In this document: positions 7,281-16,641 of the stretch, one piece after another
How the letters are laid out: each line of letters starts with the position of its first letter
How positions within the stretch are numbered: position 1 is the stretch's first letter
Assembly: GCA_021824175.1 (NCBI GenBank)
Contig: JAKALP010000004.1
Location: forward strand, 62,001-126,000
Source of the DNA: Deltaproteobacteria bacterium
GTDB lineage: Bacteria; Desulfobacterota; Desulfobacteria; Desulfobacterales; Desulfosarcinaceae
DNA length: 64,000 nucleotides
Direction of reading: 5' to 3'
Program-made: the position numbers and the translations under genes
Notes under the pieces: generated by a model
Seen by the model: the letters and a program-made list of their open reading frames with translations, nothing else
The model's database searches: none
Told to the model about the DNA's origin: nothing

Positions 7281-7615
7281 TCAGAAAACCTGTAGTACTT
7301 TTTGCACAAAAAGATAGGAGATAACGGAATACCCCCTTGACTTTTAATTCCGATTTCAAGTAAGACGAGAACACTGAGTTCGAGTTCGGCGCTTTTCATT
7401 CATTTCCACTCCTGATCATCTCAATTTTGACATTCGGCACGGCAGACATCGCAAGGGTTGGTTCGCATCCTTTACTTGAATTGTTTCTGCCTCAGAGGAC
7501 ACGGGCATTTCCAGATCATGTCTTGATCTTGATGAAAGAACGGGTGTTTTTCAAAAAGAGAACATGAGAAGGTTTCTGTCCGGGCTTGCATGGCATAGGG
7601 ATGAATTGATCCTAA

Positions 7616-7643
7616 TTGGCTTCTAACTAATTAGAATTATAAA
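7616..7643 (+). promoter_or_regulatory. Possible phaEC promoter
   Basis: TTGGCT (7616-7621), a 16-bp spacer and TATAAA (7638-7643). CTAATT (7612-7617) and AATTAG (7629-7634) form an inverted repeat over the -35 side. The leader to phaE would be about 220 nt, which is long, so this is tentative. Confidence 0.3.
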
Positions 7644-7872
7644 AGAGTTGCGACAGCGGGCGCGGATAAGGGCTGCTGGCGGCGCACTATTTTTCCCCGC
7701 TCCCAGGCCAAACGAGCCCGTCCATCTCTTAAGGAAGTAAAGGCGGAAGAGATCGATTCTCTTCTGAGGTGTTGAAATTTCATGATGACAGGTCGAAGCA
7801 TATGAAAGATATGCGATACCTTAAAAAGCAATCCAACCAAATCCAAAACGTTTCAAAGAGAGGAGGAGGCAT

Positions 7873-8949
7873 ATGACGATGACCGGAGGCGTGAATGATC
7901 TTCCCCCCACGCAAGGGGAAGCGGAAAAGGAATCCGAAGTCCAATGGGCGGATGAATACGGCCCTAAATCACAACAGGAGGCGGAACCGCCGCAGGACTG
8001 GCAAGTACTGTTGAATGAGATGATGGCGAAAATCATGGCGCAAGGCGAAGAAGCAAAAGAGTCCGCCTTTTTCGCGCGGCTTCTGAATGCCGGCCATTTA
8101 ATGAGCCAGTTAAATCAATTTTGGAATTCTACCATTCAGGATTTACCCAAACTCTATCAAGGCAATGGCGATAGCGCTCAATCAAAGGAAATTATTAATA
8201 AGTGGATCGAACGCTACAAGAATATCTTTAAGGAAGAAGAGTCGCCGCTGTCCCAGCAAGCGGAAGAAATCTTCTCATTTTGGCTGCATATGACTCAAAT
8301 GAGCCAGACGGCCCATGAGCCCGTCTGGAACCATTGGCTGGCGGCCTTGCCCCAATGGAATGAGCAGTCCGAAAAACTGGCCAAAGGAGATCTGGAGGCT
8401 TTGGATGAAAGATTGAGCCTCTGGAAGGAGCTCTATAATGAAACCTTGGGCAAGTTTCTGCGGATGCCGGCCCTCGGATTGACCAAGCAGCATACGGAGA
8501 AGATCACGGGGACCTTTGCCGAATTCGCGCAGCTGATGTCATCGCTGCCGTATTTGTACCAATATCTGTATAATACCGAAATAGAGGCCTTTAAAGAGGT
8601 CTTTGACCGGATACATCAGTTGGACCTCAAGGAGATGACGCCGGAAGCAATGCGCGAGATCTATAAGATCTGGTTGACCACCAATGAGAAGACATTTCAT
8701 CGGCTCTTTAAACAACCCGATTTTTGCAACACCATGGGGGAAGTATTGAATTGCATGTTCCGGTTCAAAAAGCAGATGAATGATTTGACCGCCAAATGGT
8801 GTGAAGCCATGTCTATCCCCTCCGGGCGGGATCATGATCAAATGGCCATGGCCATTCAGGACCTGCGCCGTAAAGTCCACGCCCAGCAAAAAACCATATC
8901 CGCCCTGCAGCAAAAGCTGGCGCGCCATCAAAGCAAGGAGGCTTCATGA
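7873..8949 (+). CDS. phaE: PhaE, accessory subunit of class III PHA synthase
   Basis: A 358-residue, mostly alpha-helical protein that pairs with PhaC to form the active class III polyhydroxyalkanoate synthase on the storage granule. Its N terminus is acidic and probably disordered. The middle is rich in Trp, Gln and Met helices, and the C terminus is a coiled-coil-like segment (RRKVHAQQKTISALQQKLARHQ). PhaE proteins are poorly conserved and have no catalytic motif. The call rests on length, on composition and above all on the 4-bp overlap with a clear class III phaC. A strong GGAGGAGG precedes the ATG. Confidence 0.85.
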   Translation: MTMTGGVNDLPPTQGEAEKESEVQWADEYGPKSQQEAEPPQDWQVLLNEMMAKIMAQGEEAKESAFFARLLNAGHLMSQLNQFWNSTIQDLPKLYQGNGDSAQSKEIINKWIERYKNIFKEEESPLSQQAEEIFSFWLHMTQMSQTAHEPVWNHWLAALPQWNEQSEKLAKGDLEALDERLSLWKELYNETLGKFLRMPALGLTKQHTEKITGTFAEFAQLMSSLPYLYQYLYNTEIEAFKEVFDRIHQLDLKEMTPEAMREIYKIWLTTNEKTFHRLFKQPDFCNTMGEVLNCMFRFKKQMNDLTAKWCEAMSIPSGRDHDQMAMAIQDLRRKVHAQQKTISALQQKLARHQSKEAS

Positions 8950-10082
8950 TGCAACTGCCATTTGAAAAAAACGCCTTGAGCTATTTTAAGGAGATGGAGC
9001 AATACTCCCATCGGCTCTTCAATATCACCGATACCCTGTTGAAACAGCAAAAGGTCGATATCGCCACCGCCCCCAAGGAGCTGGTGTTTCAAGAAGATAT
9101 TGTGAGCCTCTATCATTTCAAATCGCCGCGGGCCATTCGGTGCCCGGTGCCCTTGCTGATCAATTATGCCCTGGTGAATCGCGAGACCATGATGGATCTC
9201 GAGGAAGGAAAAAGCCTGATCCGAAACCTGCTGACCCTGGGCATCGATATCTATATGATCGTCTGGGGCTATCCCTCGCGGGCCGAGCGCTATGTCACCA
9301 TGGATGACTACATCGATATGTATATTGATGATTGCGTGGAGTATATCCGTTCCGAAAAAAGCGTGGAGCGCGTCAATCTCATGGGGGTTTGCCAGGGCGG
9401 GACGTTTGCCGCCATTTATGCCGCGCTCTATCCGGAAAAGGTGCGCAACTTGATTACCATGGTGGCCCCCATCGACTTTCATACCGACGATGGGTTGCTC
9501 AATATCTGGGCCCGCTACCTGGATGCCGACGTCATGGTCGATGCTCTGGGCAATATCTCGGGAGATCTGATGAACCTGGTCTTCCTGATGCTCAAGCCCT
9601 ATCAATTGATGATGGACAAATATGTGGGCTTGTTGGAGAGCGCTGAAAACCCGGCCATCATCGAAAATTTTCTGCGCATGGAGAAATGGATCTTCGATAG
9701 TCCGGACCAGGCCGGAGAAGCATTCCGGAAATTTGTCAATGAATTATATAAGAAGAACAATTTGATCAAGGGCCAATTGAATATCGGCGGCCGCATGGTG
9801 GATTTAAAAAAGATCGATATGCCGGTGCTCAATATCTTCGCGGAGCACGACCATTTGGTGCCACCTTGTTCTTCCAAGGCCTTCGAGCAATATACTTCTT
9901 CCAAGGATTTTACCAATAAATGCTTCCCCGTCGGTCATATTGGCGTCTATGTCAGCTCAAAGACCCAAAAAGATCTGGCGCCGTTAATCGCCAATTGGCT
10001 GATTGATCGTAATCCCAAGACGCCCAATAAGGTGCGCATGCGAGCCAAGGCAGGCATGGGTAAAGAATTGCGTTCGACGTGA
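8946..10082 (+). CDS. phaC: PhaC, class III polyhydroxyalkanoate synthase
   Basis: A 378-residue alpha/beta-hydrolase-fold polymerase that joins (R)-3-hydroxyacyl-CoA units into PHA. The lipase-like box GVCQGG carries the nucleophile Cys149. Asp302 lies in AEHDHLVP and His331 in VGHIGVYV. These three numbers equal those I recall for the class III enzyme of Allochromatium vinosum. Its short length and the PhaE partner place it in class III rather than class I or II. It overlaps phaE by four bases, so translation is coupled. The cell therefore stores carbon as polyester; the monomer may come from beta-oxidation intermediates. Confidence 0.95.
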   Translation: MMQLPFEKNALSYFKEMEQYSHRLFNITDTLLKQQKVDIATAPKELVFQEDIVSLYHFKSPRAIRCPVPLLINYALVNRETMMDLEEGKSLIRNLLTLGIDIYMIVWGYPSRAERYVTMDDYIDMYIDDCVEYIRSEKSVERVNLMGVCQGGTFAAIYAALYPEKVRNLITMVAPIDFHTDDGLLNIWARYLDADVMVDALGNISGDLMNLVFLMLKPYQLMMDKYVGLLESAENPAIIENFLRMEKWIFDSPDQAGEAFRKFVNELYKKNNLIKGQLNIGGRMVDLKKIDMPVLNIFAEHDHLVPPCSSKAFEQYTSSKDFTNKCFPVGHIGVYVSSKTQKDLAPLIANWLIDRNPKTPNKVRMRAKAGMGKELRST

Positions 10083-10098
10083 TAGGTTGTCCAGGATC

Positions 10099-10195
10099 TG
10101 AGGGACAAAGGCACAAAGGGACTGAGGGACAAAGGTACAAAGGGACTTAGGGACTGAGGGACTTAGGGGCTAAGGGTGAAGGGCTGAGGGGAGTA
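10099..10195. repeat. AGGGACT-type low-complexity repeat
   Basis: Irregular tandem copies of GGGACTGAGGGACAAAGG and GGGACTTAGGGACTGA. The reverse complement of the same pattern lies at 32531-32584. It is intergenic, downstream of phaC. Confidence 0.7.
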
Positions 10196-10219
10196 GATTT
10201 GTGTGCGAATTAGGCGAAT

Positions 10220-10250
10220 GGGGTTGCCTGGGGGCAACCCCGTTTGTGTT
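10220..10250 (+). terminator. Terminator after phaEC
   Basis: GGGGTTGCC (10220-10228) pairs with GGCAACCCC (10233-10241), followed by GTTTGTGTTT. The stem is strong and GC-rich with a T-rich tail, 140 bp after phaC. Confidence 0.7.
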
Positions 10251-12643
10251 TAGGAGGCTTTGCGTTGATCCAATATACTTCTGATTTTGTGGGATAGCTC
10301 AGGCAGACTGAAGGGTTTTTGGATAAATCCGTTGCATCCCTTGCGCATAATCTCGTTGGCTTTGTTATTGAGAGCATACCCGCTGGAGAGCATCACCGGA
10401 ATGTTCGGCCGCAGGGCCCGGATCTGGTCAAAAGCTTCGTTGCCATCCATGCCTGGCATGATCATATCGAGAATTACCATGTGGATGGGGGTAGTATTTT
10501 GGCGCAGGGCCGTCAACGCTTCCTCGCCGCTGTTGACTGCCACGGGGCGGTAACCCAAGCGGCCGAGCATGGCCGCGCCAACCTGGGTGATCATGGTTTC
10601 ATCATCCACCAGTAATATGGTTTCCGTGCCTTTGACCAGTTGCTCCTCAAGTGAAATCTCCCGGGCCACCTTCTGGTCTGATAATGGGAGGTAGATATTA
10701 AAGGTCGTGCCCTGGCCGACTTCGCTGTAGACGGTGATCACACCCGCGTGGTTCTTGATGATGCCATAGGCCGAAGCCAGCCCGAGGCCGGTACCCCGGC
10801 CTTTTTCTTTGGTAGTAAAAAAAGGATCGAAGATGCGCTGGAGCGTGGCACTGTCCATGCCAATGCCGGTATCCGTCACTGAAATCAGGGCATGGCGTCC
10901 GGGCTGGCAACCATGGGTGGCGCAAAACGCTTCTTCCAACAGTACGACCGTGGTTTCCAAGAAGATATCGCCGCCGTTCGGCATAGCCTGCCAGGCATTG
11001 ACATACATATTCAGCAGCACCTGTTCGATCTGGCCGCGGTCGGCCAGCACCACCGGGGCCGGCTCATGCAGCTTGGTATGGATGCGGATGCCTTTCTGGG
11101 TGCGGCCGAACATTTTGATGCTGGCAAAGGCCACCTGATTGAGATCAATGGGTTTGACTTCGTATTTGCCGCCGCTGGCTACGCCCAGAAGCTGTTTGGT
11201 CAAGTCGGCGGCGCTGCGGGTATATTCCATGATGGCCTGAATATGCTCAAAGCTGGTGTGGGTGCGCTCCAGATCGGCCGCCATCAGAGAGGCCCGGCCC
11301 TGGATGCCCATCATCAGGTTGTTGAAGTCGTGGGCAATGCCGCCGGCGAGCGTGCCGATGGCTTCCATCTTCTGAATCTGGACCATCTGGGTATGGAGTT
11401 TTTCTTTTTCTTTTTCCATCTCCTTGCGCTCGGAAATATCGCGCGCAAATCCAAAGAGTAGAGTCTGGCTGCCCATCTGGATGGCGGAAATCCGCACTTC
11501 CGCCGGGAAAACGGTGCCATTTTTACGTTTAAACGACCCTTCGACCGATAACACCTGGCCGCCGATGATCTTTTTCCACAGCTCAACGGCCTGCTCTGTG
11601 GCGACATTTTGCTCCACATCCAAAACCGACATGCCGATCAGCTCGTCGCGGCGATATCCAAGAAACTGGCACGCGGCTTCATTGACTTGCATGATGCGGC
11701 CGTTGTGGTCATGCACAAAGAAGGCGTCGGGCGCTTGCTCGATCAAGGTTTTGAGCCACTCTTCGCTCTGCCTGAGGGCCATTTCGGCTTGTTTGCGGGC
11801 CGTGATATCATTGAAAAGGGCCGCCATCTTGCCTGGCTCGGTCTGAAAGGCCACCACTTCGAAAGCGCCCCGGATGCGTCCTTCATTGTAATCGATCTGT
11901 TCGGTCTGCCAGACCTTACCGTTTCTGGCCGCCTCGCGATAGCGCGCGGGGACCTCGGTGGCGGTCAGGGCCGGGAAGGCCTCTTCAATGGTCTTGCCGA
12001 GAAACTGTTCATGACTGACCCCCAGCAACCGGTCCGAGGCCGGATTGGCGCCGATGAAGATGAGGCGGTCGTCCGCTGTCAACTCATAGCGGTGGATGCC
12101 CATGGGCGAGGCATTGATGATGTTTTTAAATTTCAATTCACTGGCCCGCAGACGTTCTTCAGCCAATTTCCGCTCGGTAACATCTTGCGACACCGCCACG
12201 CAGCCTACGATGTTCCCATGCTTGTCGCGCAGCGGGTCGAGATGGCTTTCCCAATACATGCCACGGTATTGCTCTTCATATTGGGCTGATTTTCCTGACA
12301 GGGCCTGGGCAATGCGGTCGATGGCGATCTGATGGGAATAGTTTGGATCAGATTCGAAAAATTGGGTCACCGACTGGCCGACCACCTGATCTTGGGTCAG
12401 ACCGAGCTTGGCCAGGCCCGCACCCCGGGATGAGGTGAAACGCATATCGCGGTCCACGGTCCAGACAATGGCGTTGGCTTGCTCCAGCAACAAACGGTTC
12501 AGGACATCGTTTCCATGGGAATTTTTACGATGAAGCCGGGTGAAGATACGGGCGGCCGCGGCGCCCATCAAGGCGAAAAAGGCCGCTCCCAGGAACAAGA
12601 TGATCCCTTTGTGGGCTTCATAGAATGACATGGGGTCAGCCAT
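10250..12643 (-). CDS. Hybrid sensor kinase (TM-PAS3-HisKA-HATPase-REC)
   Basis: A 797-residue hybrid kinase. It has one membrane helix near the N terminus (GIILFLGAAFFALMGAAAARIF), so it is anchored but has almost no periplasmic part. Three PAS modules follow at about 50-160, 165-290 and 295-410; each ends in a PAC-like segment (VAVSQDVTERK, AALFNDITARK, FGFARDISERK). HisKA has AGGIAHDFNNLMMGI. The HATPase has DTGIGMD and GRGTGLGLASAYGIIK. The C-terminal receiver has LLVDDE, phospho-Asp in VILDMIMPGMDG and a QKPF switch Lys. The gene stands alone. The PAS modules suggest a cytoplasmic redox or small-molecule signal. The target is unknown. Confidence 0.9.
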   Translation of the reverse strand: MADPMSFYEAHKGIILFLGAAFFALMGAAAARIFTRLHRKNSHGNDVLNRLLLEQANAIVWTVDRDMRFTSSRGAGLAKLGLTQDQVVGQSVTQFFESDPNYSHQIAIDRIAQALSGKSAQYEEQYRGMYWESHLDPLRDKHGNIVGCVAVSQDVTERKLAEERLRASELKFKNIINASPMGIHRYELTADDRLIFIGANPASDRLLGVSHEQFLGKTIEEAFPALTATEVPARYREAARNGKVWQTEQIDYNEGRIRGAFEVVAFQTEPGKMAALFNDITARKQAEMALRQSEEWLKTLIEQAPDAFFVHDHNGRIMQVNEAACQFLGYRRDELIGMSVLDVEQNVATEQAVELWKKIIGGQVLSVEGSFKRKNGTVFPAEVRISAIQMGSQTLLFGFARDISERKEMEKEKEKLHTQMVQIQKMEAIGTLAGGIAHDFNNLMMGIQGRASLMAADLERTHTSFEHIQAIMEYTRSAADLTKQLLGVASGGKYEVKPIDLNQVAFASIKMFGRTQKGIRIHTKLHEPAPVVLADRGQIEQVLLNMYVNAWQAMPNGGDIFLETTVVLLEEAFCATHGCQPGRHALISVTDTGIGMDSATLQRIFDPFFTTKEKGRGTGLGLASAYGIIKNHAGVITVYSEVGQGTTFNIYLPLSDQKVAREISLEEQLVKGTETILLVDDETMITQVGAAMLGRLGYRPVAVNSGEEALTALRQNTTPIHMVILDMIMPGMDGNEAFDQIRALRPNIPVMLSSGYALNNKANEIMRKGCNGFIQKPFSLPELSHKIRSILDQRKAS

Positions 12644-13379
12644 TGTTAACCTCGAGCCCAGGTTACGAAAAAAATGCTGAAACGGCCTTTATAAGGCATT
12701 AATGGGCCTCCAACCATTGGCTACCGCTGCCGGTGCGACTCACAGTGGGCGCTTACGGGGTGAGAGTTTGCTCAAAGGAAAGGTGGTCATCCGCCGGCAC
12801 TATAATTATCTATACCACAAAAGCACATCCACACAAGGAGGGGCGTCAGTCACGATGGTTAGGTGAGGCGGACTATGCCTCTTTTCCATACGCCTGCTCT
12901 CAGCTTATGAGAACACCGTCCGACCAGCCAATATCGTGGGTATCAGCCTGGGACTGCGCACCCCCATCGGCAACCTCCAACGATATCACCGTTATCGTCG
13001 CGAAGGCTGGCCGCCGTAAAGGCCGGTGCCGACACTATAATCGAGCTTTCCTTTGACATTTTTTGCAAAGACTTTGTCCATGCGGGTAACGTACATGGAG
13101 TAATTGTCGGGAATCTTTTCAAGGGCCGGAATTCGAGTTCAGCGGTTTGCGGAAAAGAGAGCAGACAGGCCACCTGAGATAGCTTGCAGTGAATCGAGTT
13201 ATAAATGAAACAATGAGCAATTGATGTCAAATGGGGCGCTTTGAAAGGCACTCGTCAGGCTGCAGTGAGCTGCCAAAGGCAGTTAGGCTCAGGATTTTTC
13301 AATTTCCGGGGGCATTTTGGGATTTCCCTTTCTCCCGCGCTCCCCAGCGGGAGAAAGGGGATTGAGATCGTAAAAATGC
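12644..13379. other. Long spacer without a supported gene
   Basis: 736 bp between the hybrid kinase and cheW. A plus-strand frame at 12733-13056 (107 residues) has no recognisable domain and an odd composition, so I do not call it. The only clear element is the hairpin at 13326-13359. It may contain decayed sequence. Confidence 0.5.
13326..13359. repeat. Perfect 13-bp hairpin, CCCTTTCTCCCGC
   Basis: 13326-13338 pairs perfectly with 13347-13359 around an 8-nt loop. It lies just downstream of cheW on the minus strand and could act as its terminator, but no T run follows. It resembles the palindrome at 469-510. Confidence 0.65.
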
Positions 13380-13889
13380 TTAGGCCGCCTTCATGTCTTG
13401 CCCACTGTCGTCCTGGCGCACCATGGCCAGTTCATCGGCCGAGAAGATGCGGTCCACGTTGAGAATGATAATGAACTGATCCTGGTGTTTGCCGATGCCC
13501 TTGATGAAGTCGGTGTTCCACTTGGCGCCCACCTTGGGAGCCGGCTCGATGCCCGAGGGCTCAATGTCCATGACATTGTGCACGGCATCGGCCAGGGTGC
13601 CGATGATGGTCAACTCGCCGTCCAAGGCAATCTCCATCACCACGATACGGGTATCCACGGTCTGCTCGGTCTTGGGCATATCGAATTTCAGGCGCAGATC
13701 CACCACCGGCACCACGCTGCCGCGCACGTTGATCACGCCGCGCATGAACTCCGGCGCCCGGGGCACTTTGGTGATGGTGGTCACGTCCAGGATTTCGCGC
13801 ACCTGGGAGACATCGATGGCGAACATTTCGTTGCCCAGTTTAAACGTCAGATATTGATGGAGCATGGTTTTACTGCTGATATTGGCCAT
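13380..13889 (-). CDS. cheW: CheW chemotaxis coupling protein
   Basis: A 169-residue CheW-domain protein that links methyl-accepting receptors to the CheA kinase in the cytoplasm. It shows the family landmarks YLTFKLGNEMFAIDVSQVREIL, FMRGVINVRGSVVPVVDLR and FIIILNVDRIF. AAAGGAG sits upstream of the ATG. It is the last of a run of minus-strand genes (receiver-like protein, two methyl-accepting proteins, cheW), likely one operon. No cheA, cheR or cheB is visible here, so the array must borrow them from elsewhere in the genome. Confidence 0.95.
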   Translation of the reverse strand: MANISSKTMLHQYLTFKLGNEMFAIDVSQVREILDVTTITKVPRAPEFMRGVINVRGSVVPVVDLRLKFDMPKTEQTVDTRIVVMEIALDGELTIIGTLADAVHNVMDIEPSGIEPAPKVGAKWNTDFIKGIGKHQDQFIIILNVDRIFSADELAMVRQDDSGQDMKAA

Positions 13890-13906
13890 GGTAGGCTCCT
13901 TTCATT

Positions 13907-13940
13907 AATTGGTTGATTCGTTGTCTGGTTGATTCGTTTT
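13907..13940. repeat. GGTTGATTCG low-complexity repeat
   Basis: Two copies of TGGTTGATTCGTT in the gap between cheW and the receptor gene. The same motif recurs at 19624-19648 and, in inverted form, at 31121-31231. Confidence 0.6.
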
Positions 13941-13991
13941 GATGCCTGAAAGCATTCAGCGTTTATCTTTGCAACCAACCATTCGACGGCA

Positions 13992-16529
13992 CTAAAATCG
14001 TTCAAACTCCGTGTCCAAATCCTCGCCATTGCCCGGCTTGCTCATGTGCAAGGCCACACCGCTCGGCAGTGAATCCGGTTTGACCATACGGCCATTGCCG
14101 CCACCATTCTTCTTCTCGGAGACCCCATAGTGCACTGACTTTGGTTTGAGTGAACCGGAAGATTTTGAGACCTTCCTGCTTTTCGGCATCGCTCCGGTGG
14201 ATGTTTGCATATGGGCCGCCTGGCGGTGGGAATCGACTTTGAAGTAGGCAATGGTCTCTTGCAGACGTTCGGCCTGGCTGGACAACTCTTCGGAAGTAGA
14301 CGCCATCTCCTCGGAGGCCGAGGCATTTTGCTGGATCACCTGGTCCAGTTGCTGGATGGCCTTGTTGACCTGATCGGCGCCGGTGTTCTGCTCGATGCTG
14401 GCCGCGCTGATCTCCTGGACCAGCTCGGCGGTCTTTTGAATGTCCGGCAGAATTCGGGCCAGCATTCCGCCCGCTTTTTCGGCCACCTCCACGCTGGTGC
14501 CGGACAAGCGGCTAATCTCACCGGCCGCCATCTGACTGCGCTCGGCCAGCTTGCGTACTTCCGATGCCACCACGGCAAACCCCTTGCCGTGCTCGCCGGC
14601 CCGGGCTGCTTCGATGGCTGCATTCAAGGCCAGCAGATCGGTCTGGCGGGCAATTTCTTCGATGATGGAGATCTTCTGGGCAATCTCCTTCATGGCCGAT
14701 ACCGTCTCGGCCACGGCTTTGCCGCCGGCTTCGGCATCCTCGGACGCTTTCAAAGCGATCTTCTCGGTCTGCTGGGCATTGTCGGCGTTCTGCTTGATAT
14801 TGGCCGCCATCTGCTCCATGGAAGAAGAAGCCTCTTCGGCCGAAGCCGCCTGTTCGGTGGCGCCCTGGCTCATCTCTTCACTGCTGGAACTGAGCTCTTG
14901 ACTGCCCGAGGCGACATTGTCGGCCGCGGATTGAATCTCGCTGACCACTTCGCTCAATTTTTTCACCATATCCGACAGGGTGTGCATCAGCTCATCTTCG
15001 CTGGAACGTTCTTTTAAGTTGACGGTTAGATTGCCGCCGGCAATCTCCTTGGCTGCGGTGGTAATGCCGTTGGTGGCATCAATGAGCATATTGAGGTTTT
15101 GTTTGATCTTGTTGAAATCACCGCGATACTCTTCGGTGATCAGCGGCGGCATGTTGCCCTTGGAGATGCGATCCACATAGTCGGCCGTGACCCGGATGGG
15201 ATGGACAAAGGCATCGATGAGTTCGTTGACGCCGGTCACCAGCTTGTTCCAGTCACCTTGGTAAGCGGCGGCATCCCCGCGCACCTCCAGCTTGCCGTCT
15301 TTGGTGGCGTCGATGAGGCTGTTGACCTCATTGCCGAAATTCTTCAAGTTGAGCCGCACGGCTTCGATGGTGTCATTGATAAAGGCTTTTTTGCCAGGGA
15401 ACTTCTCCAGCTCGGCGTCGAAGTTGCCTTTGCCGAATTCGGCGATGCAGGCCATGGCTTTTTTCTTCACGCTGATATGGCCCTTGACCATGTCGTTAGC
15501 ACCCTTGGCCATGACATGGAAGGCGCCTATGTATTTGTCGGTGGGCATCATCACATCGATATCGCCCAGGTCGTGCTGGTGGCTCATCTCCGCCATGTCT
15601 TTGATGAAGTTCTTGATGTTGCCGCGCACGGCTTCCACCGTGTCGTTGATGAAGGCTTTCTTGCCGGGGAACTTCTCCAGTTCGGCGTCGAAGTTGCCCT
15701 TGCCGAACTCGGCGATGCAGGCCATGGCTTTTTTCTTCACGCTGATGTGGCCTTTGACCATGTCATTGACGCCCTTGGCCATCACTTGGAAAGCGCCCTG
15801 GTAAGTATCGGCCGGCATGACCACATCGATATCGCCGGCTTCATGCTCCTGGGACATATGGGCCATGTCGCCGATGAAGCGCTTGATGTTGCCCCGCAGG
15901 CCTTCGATATTTTCATTGATGAAGGCTTTTTTGCCGGGGAATTGCTCCAATTTTGCGTCGAAGTTACCTTTACTGAATTCAGCGATGCAGGCCATGGCTT
16001 TCTTCTTCACGCTGATATGGCCCTTGACCATGTCATTGACCCCTTTGGTCATGATCTTGTACATGCCTTCAAACTTTTCTTCCGGGATCATTACATCGAT
16101 ATCGCCGGCATTGTGCTCGCTGCTCATCTTCTTCATCTCGTCCATGAAGGCGCCGAGCGTATCGACGCAGCGATTGAGATTGTTCTTAATGGTATTGAAA
16201 TCGCCGCGATAGGTATCGGTGATCTTGGGCGGCAAATCGCCCTTGGCAATACGGTCGATATACTGGGACGTGATGTTGATGGGGCCGTCAAAAGCAGCGA
16301 TCAGCCCATTGACTTCTTCGGCCAATTTGGCCCACCCACTGCCATAGGAAGAAGCATTCAGGCGCTCCTCCAGCTTGCCATCGGAAACCGCCCGGACCAG
16401 GTTGGAAATATCGCCGCAGCAACCATTCAAAGCCGCATCCTTGGCGGCGACCGCCGCTTCCAGTTCACGGATGCGCTGGGTGGCGACCGCCAATTTTTCT
16501 TCATTCTGTTTCCAATTCATGATACCCAT
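13992..16529 (-). CDS. Soluble methyl-accepting protein with repeated HAMP-like modules
   Basis: An 845-residue chemoreceptor without a membrane segment. A short coiled coil is followed by HAMP-like units. Among them are three nearly identical 90-residue repeats ([27 protein letters not shown] ... GDIDVxMP ... [17 protein letters not shown]). The C-terminal signalling domain has the hairpin tip [41 protein letters not shown]. The protein ends in [12 protein letters not shown]-x-x-F fits the CheR tether rule. The ATG at 16529 is used because AAAGGAG lies 10 nt upstream; the TTG three codons earlier is too close to it. It probably senses a cytoplasmic signal. Confidence 0.92.
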   Translation of the reverse strand: MGIMNWKQNEEKLAVATQRIRELEAAVAAKDAALNGCCGDISNLVRAVSDGKLEERLNASSYGSGWAKLAEEVNGLIAAFDGPINITSQYIDRIAKGDLPPKITDTYRGDFNTIKNNLNRCVDTLGAFMDEMKKMSSEHNAGDIDVMIPEEKFEGMYKIMTKGVNDMVKGHISVKKKAMACIAEFSKGNFDAKLEQFPGKKAFINENIEGLRGNIKRFIGDMAHMSQEHEAGDIDVVMPADTYQGAFQVMAKGVNDMVKGHISVKKKAMACIAEFGKGNFDAELEKFPGKKAFINDTVEAVRGNIKNFIKDMAEMSHQHDLGDIDVMMPTDKYIGAFHVMAKGANDMVKGHISVKKKAMACIAEFGKGNFDAELEKFPGKKAFINDTIEAVRLNLKNFGNEVNSLIDATKDGKLEVRGDAAAYQGDWNKLVTGVNELIDAFVHPIRVTADYVDRISKGNMPPLITEEYRGDFNKIKQNLNMLIDATNGITTAAKEIAGGNLTVNLKERSSEDELMHTLSDMVKKLSEVVSEIQSAADNVASGSQELSSSSEEMSQGATEQAASAEEASSSMEQMAANIKQNADNAQQTEKIALKASEDAEAGGKAVAETVSAMKEIAQKISIIEEIARQTDLLALNAAIEAARAGEHGKGFAVVASEVRKLAERSQMAAGEISRLSGTSVEVAEKAGGMLARILPDIQKTAELVQEISAASIEQNTGADQVNKAIQQLDQVIQQNASASEEMASTSEELSSQAERLQETIAYFKVDSHRQAAHMQTSTGAMPKSRKVSKSSGSLKPKSVHYGVSEKKNGGGNGRMVKPDSLPSGVALHMSKPGNGEDLDTEFERF
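15345..16130 (-). repeat. 270-bp in-frame tandem repeat inside the receptor gene
   Basis: The segment coding for [11 protein letters not shown] recurs near 15440, 15710 and 15980, exactly 270 bp (90 codons) apart, with high nucleotide identity. The neighbouring GDIDV blocks extend the similarity on both sides. This is recent internal duplication of HAMP-like units. Confidence 0.85.
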
Positions 16530-16641
16530 TGCCTTCAATCTCCTTTATGTTTGCCATTATCCGGTTGGTGGACAGCCGACTCAATATTTTCGCCGGGGGG
16601 CCATACCCCCCGGCGATTCGACCATTCGCCAGTGCACCGAC

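Larger units (their letters stand above)
7216..7872. other. Divergent control region between arsR-hgcAB and phaEC
   Basis: 657 bp with no convincing gene. It contains the hgc promoter and operator on the minus side and a possible phaEC promoter on the plus side. The middle (about 7375-7600) shows nothing I can name. Confidence 0.6.

Noticed and set aside
10099-10195. CRISPR or tandem-repeat locus
   Set aside because: The units are irregular and short, with no unique spacers, and the same pattern occurs elsewhere as simple repeat.
12733-13056. Plus-strand 107-codon frame
   Set aside because: No ribosome site of note, no domain and unusual composition; probably noncoding or decayed sequence.
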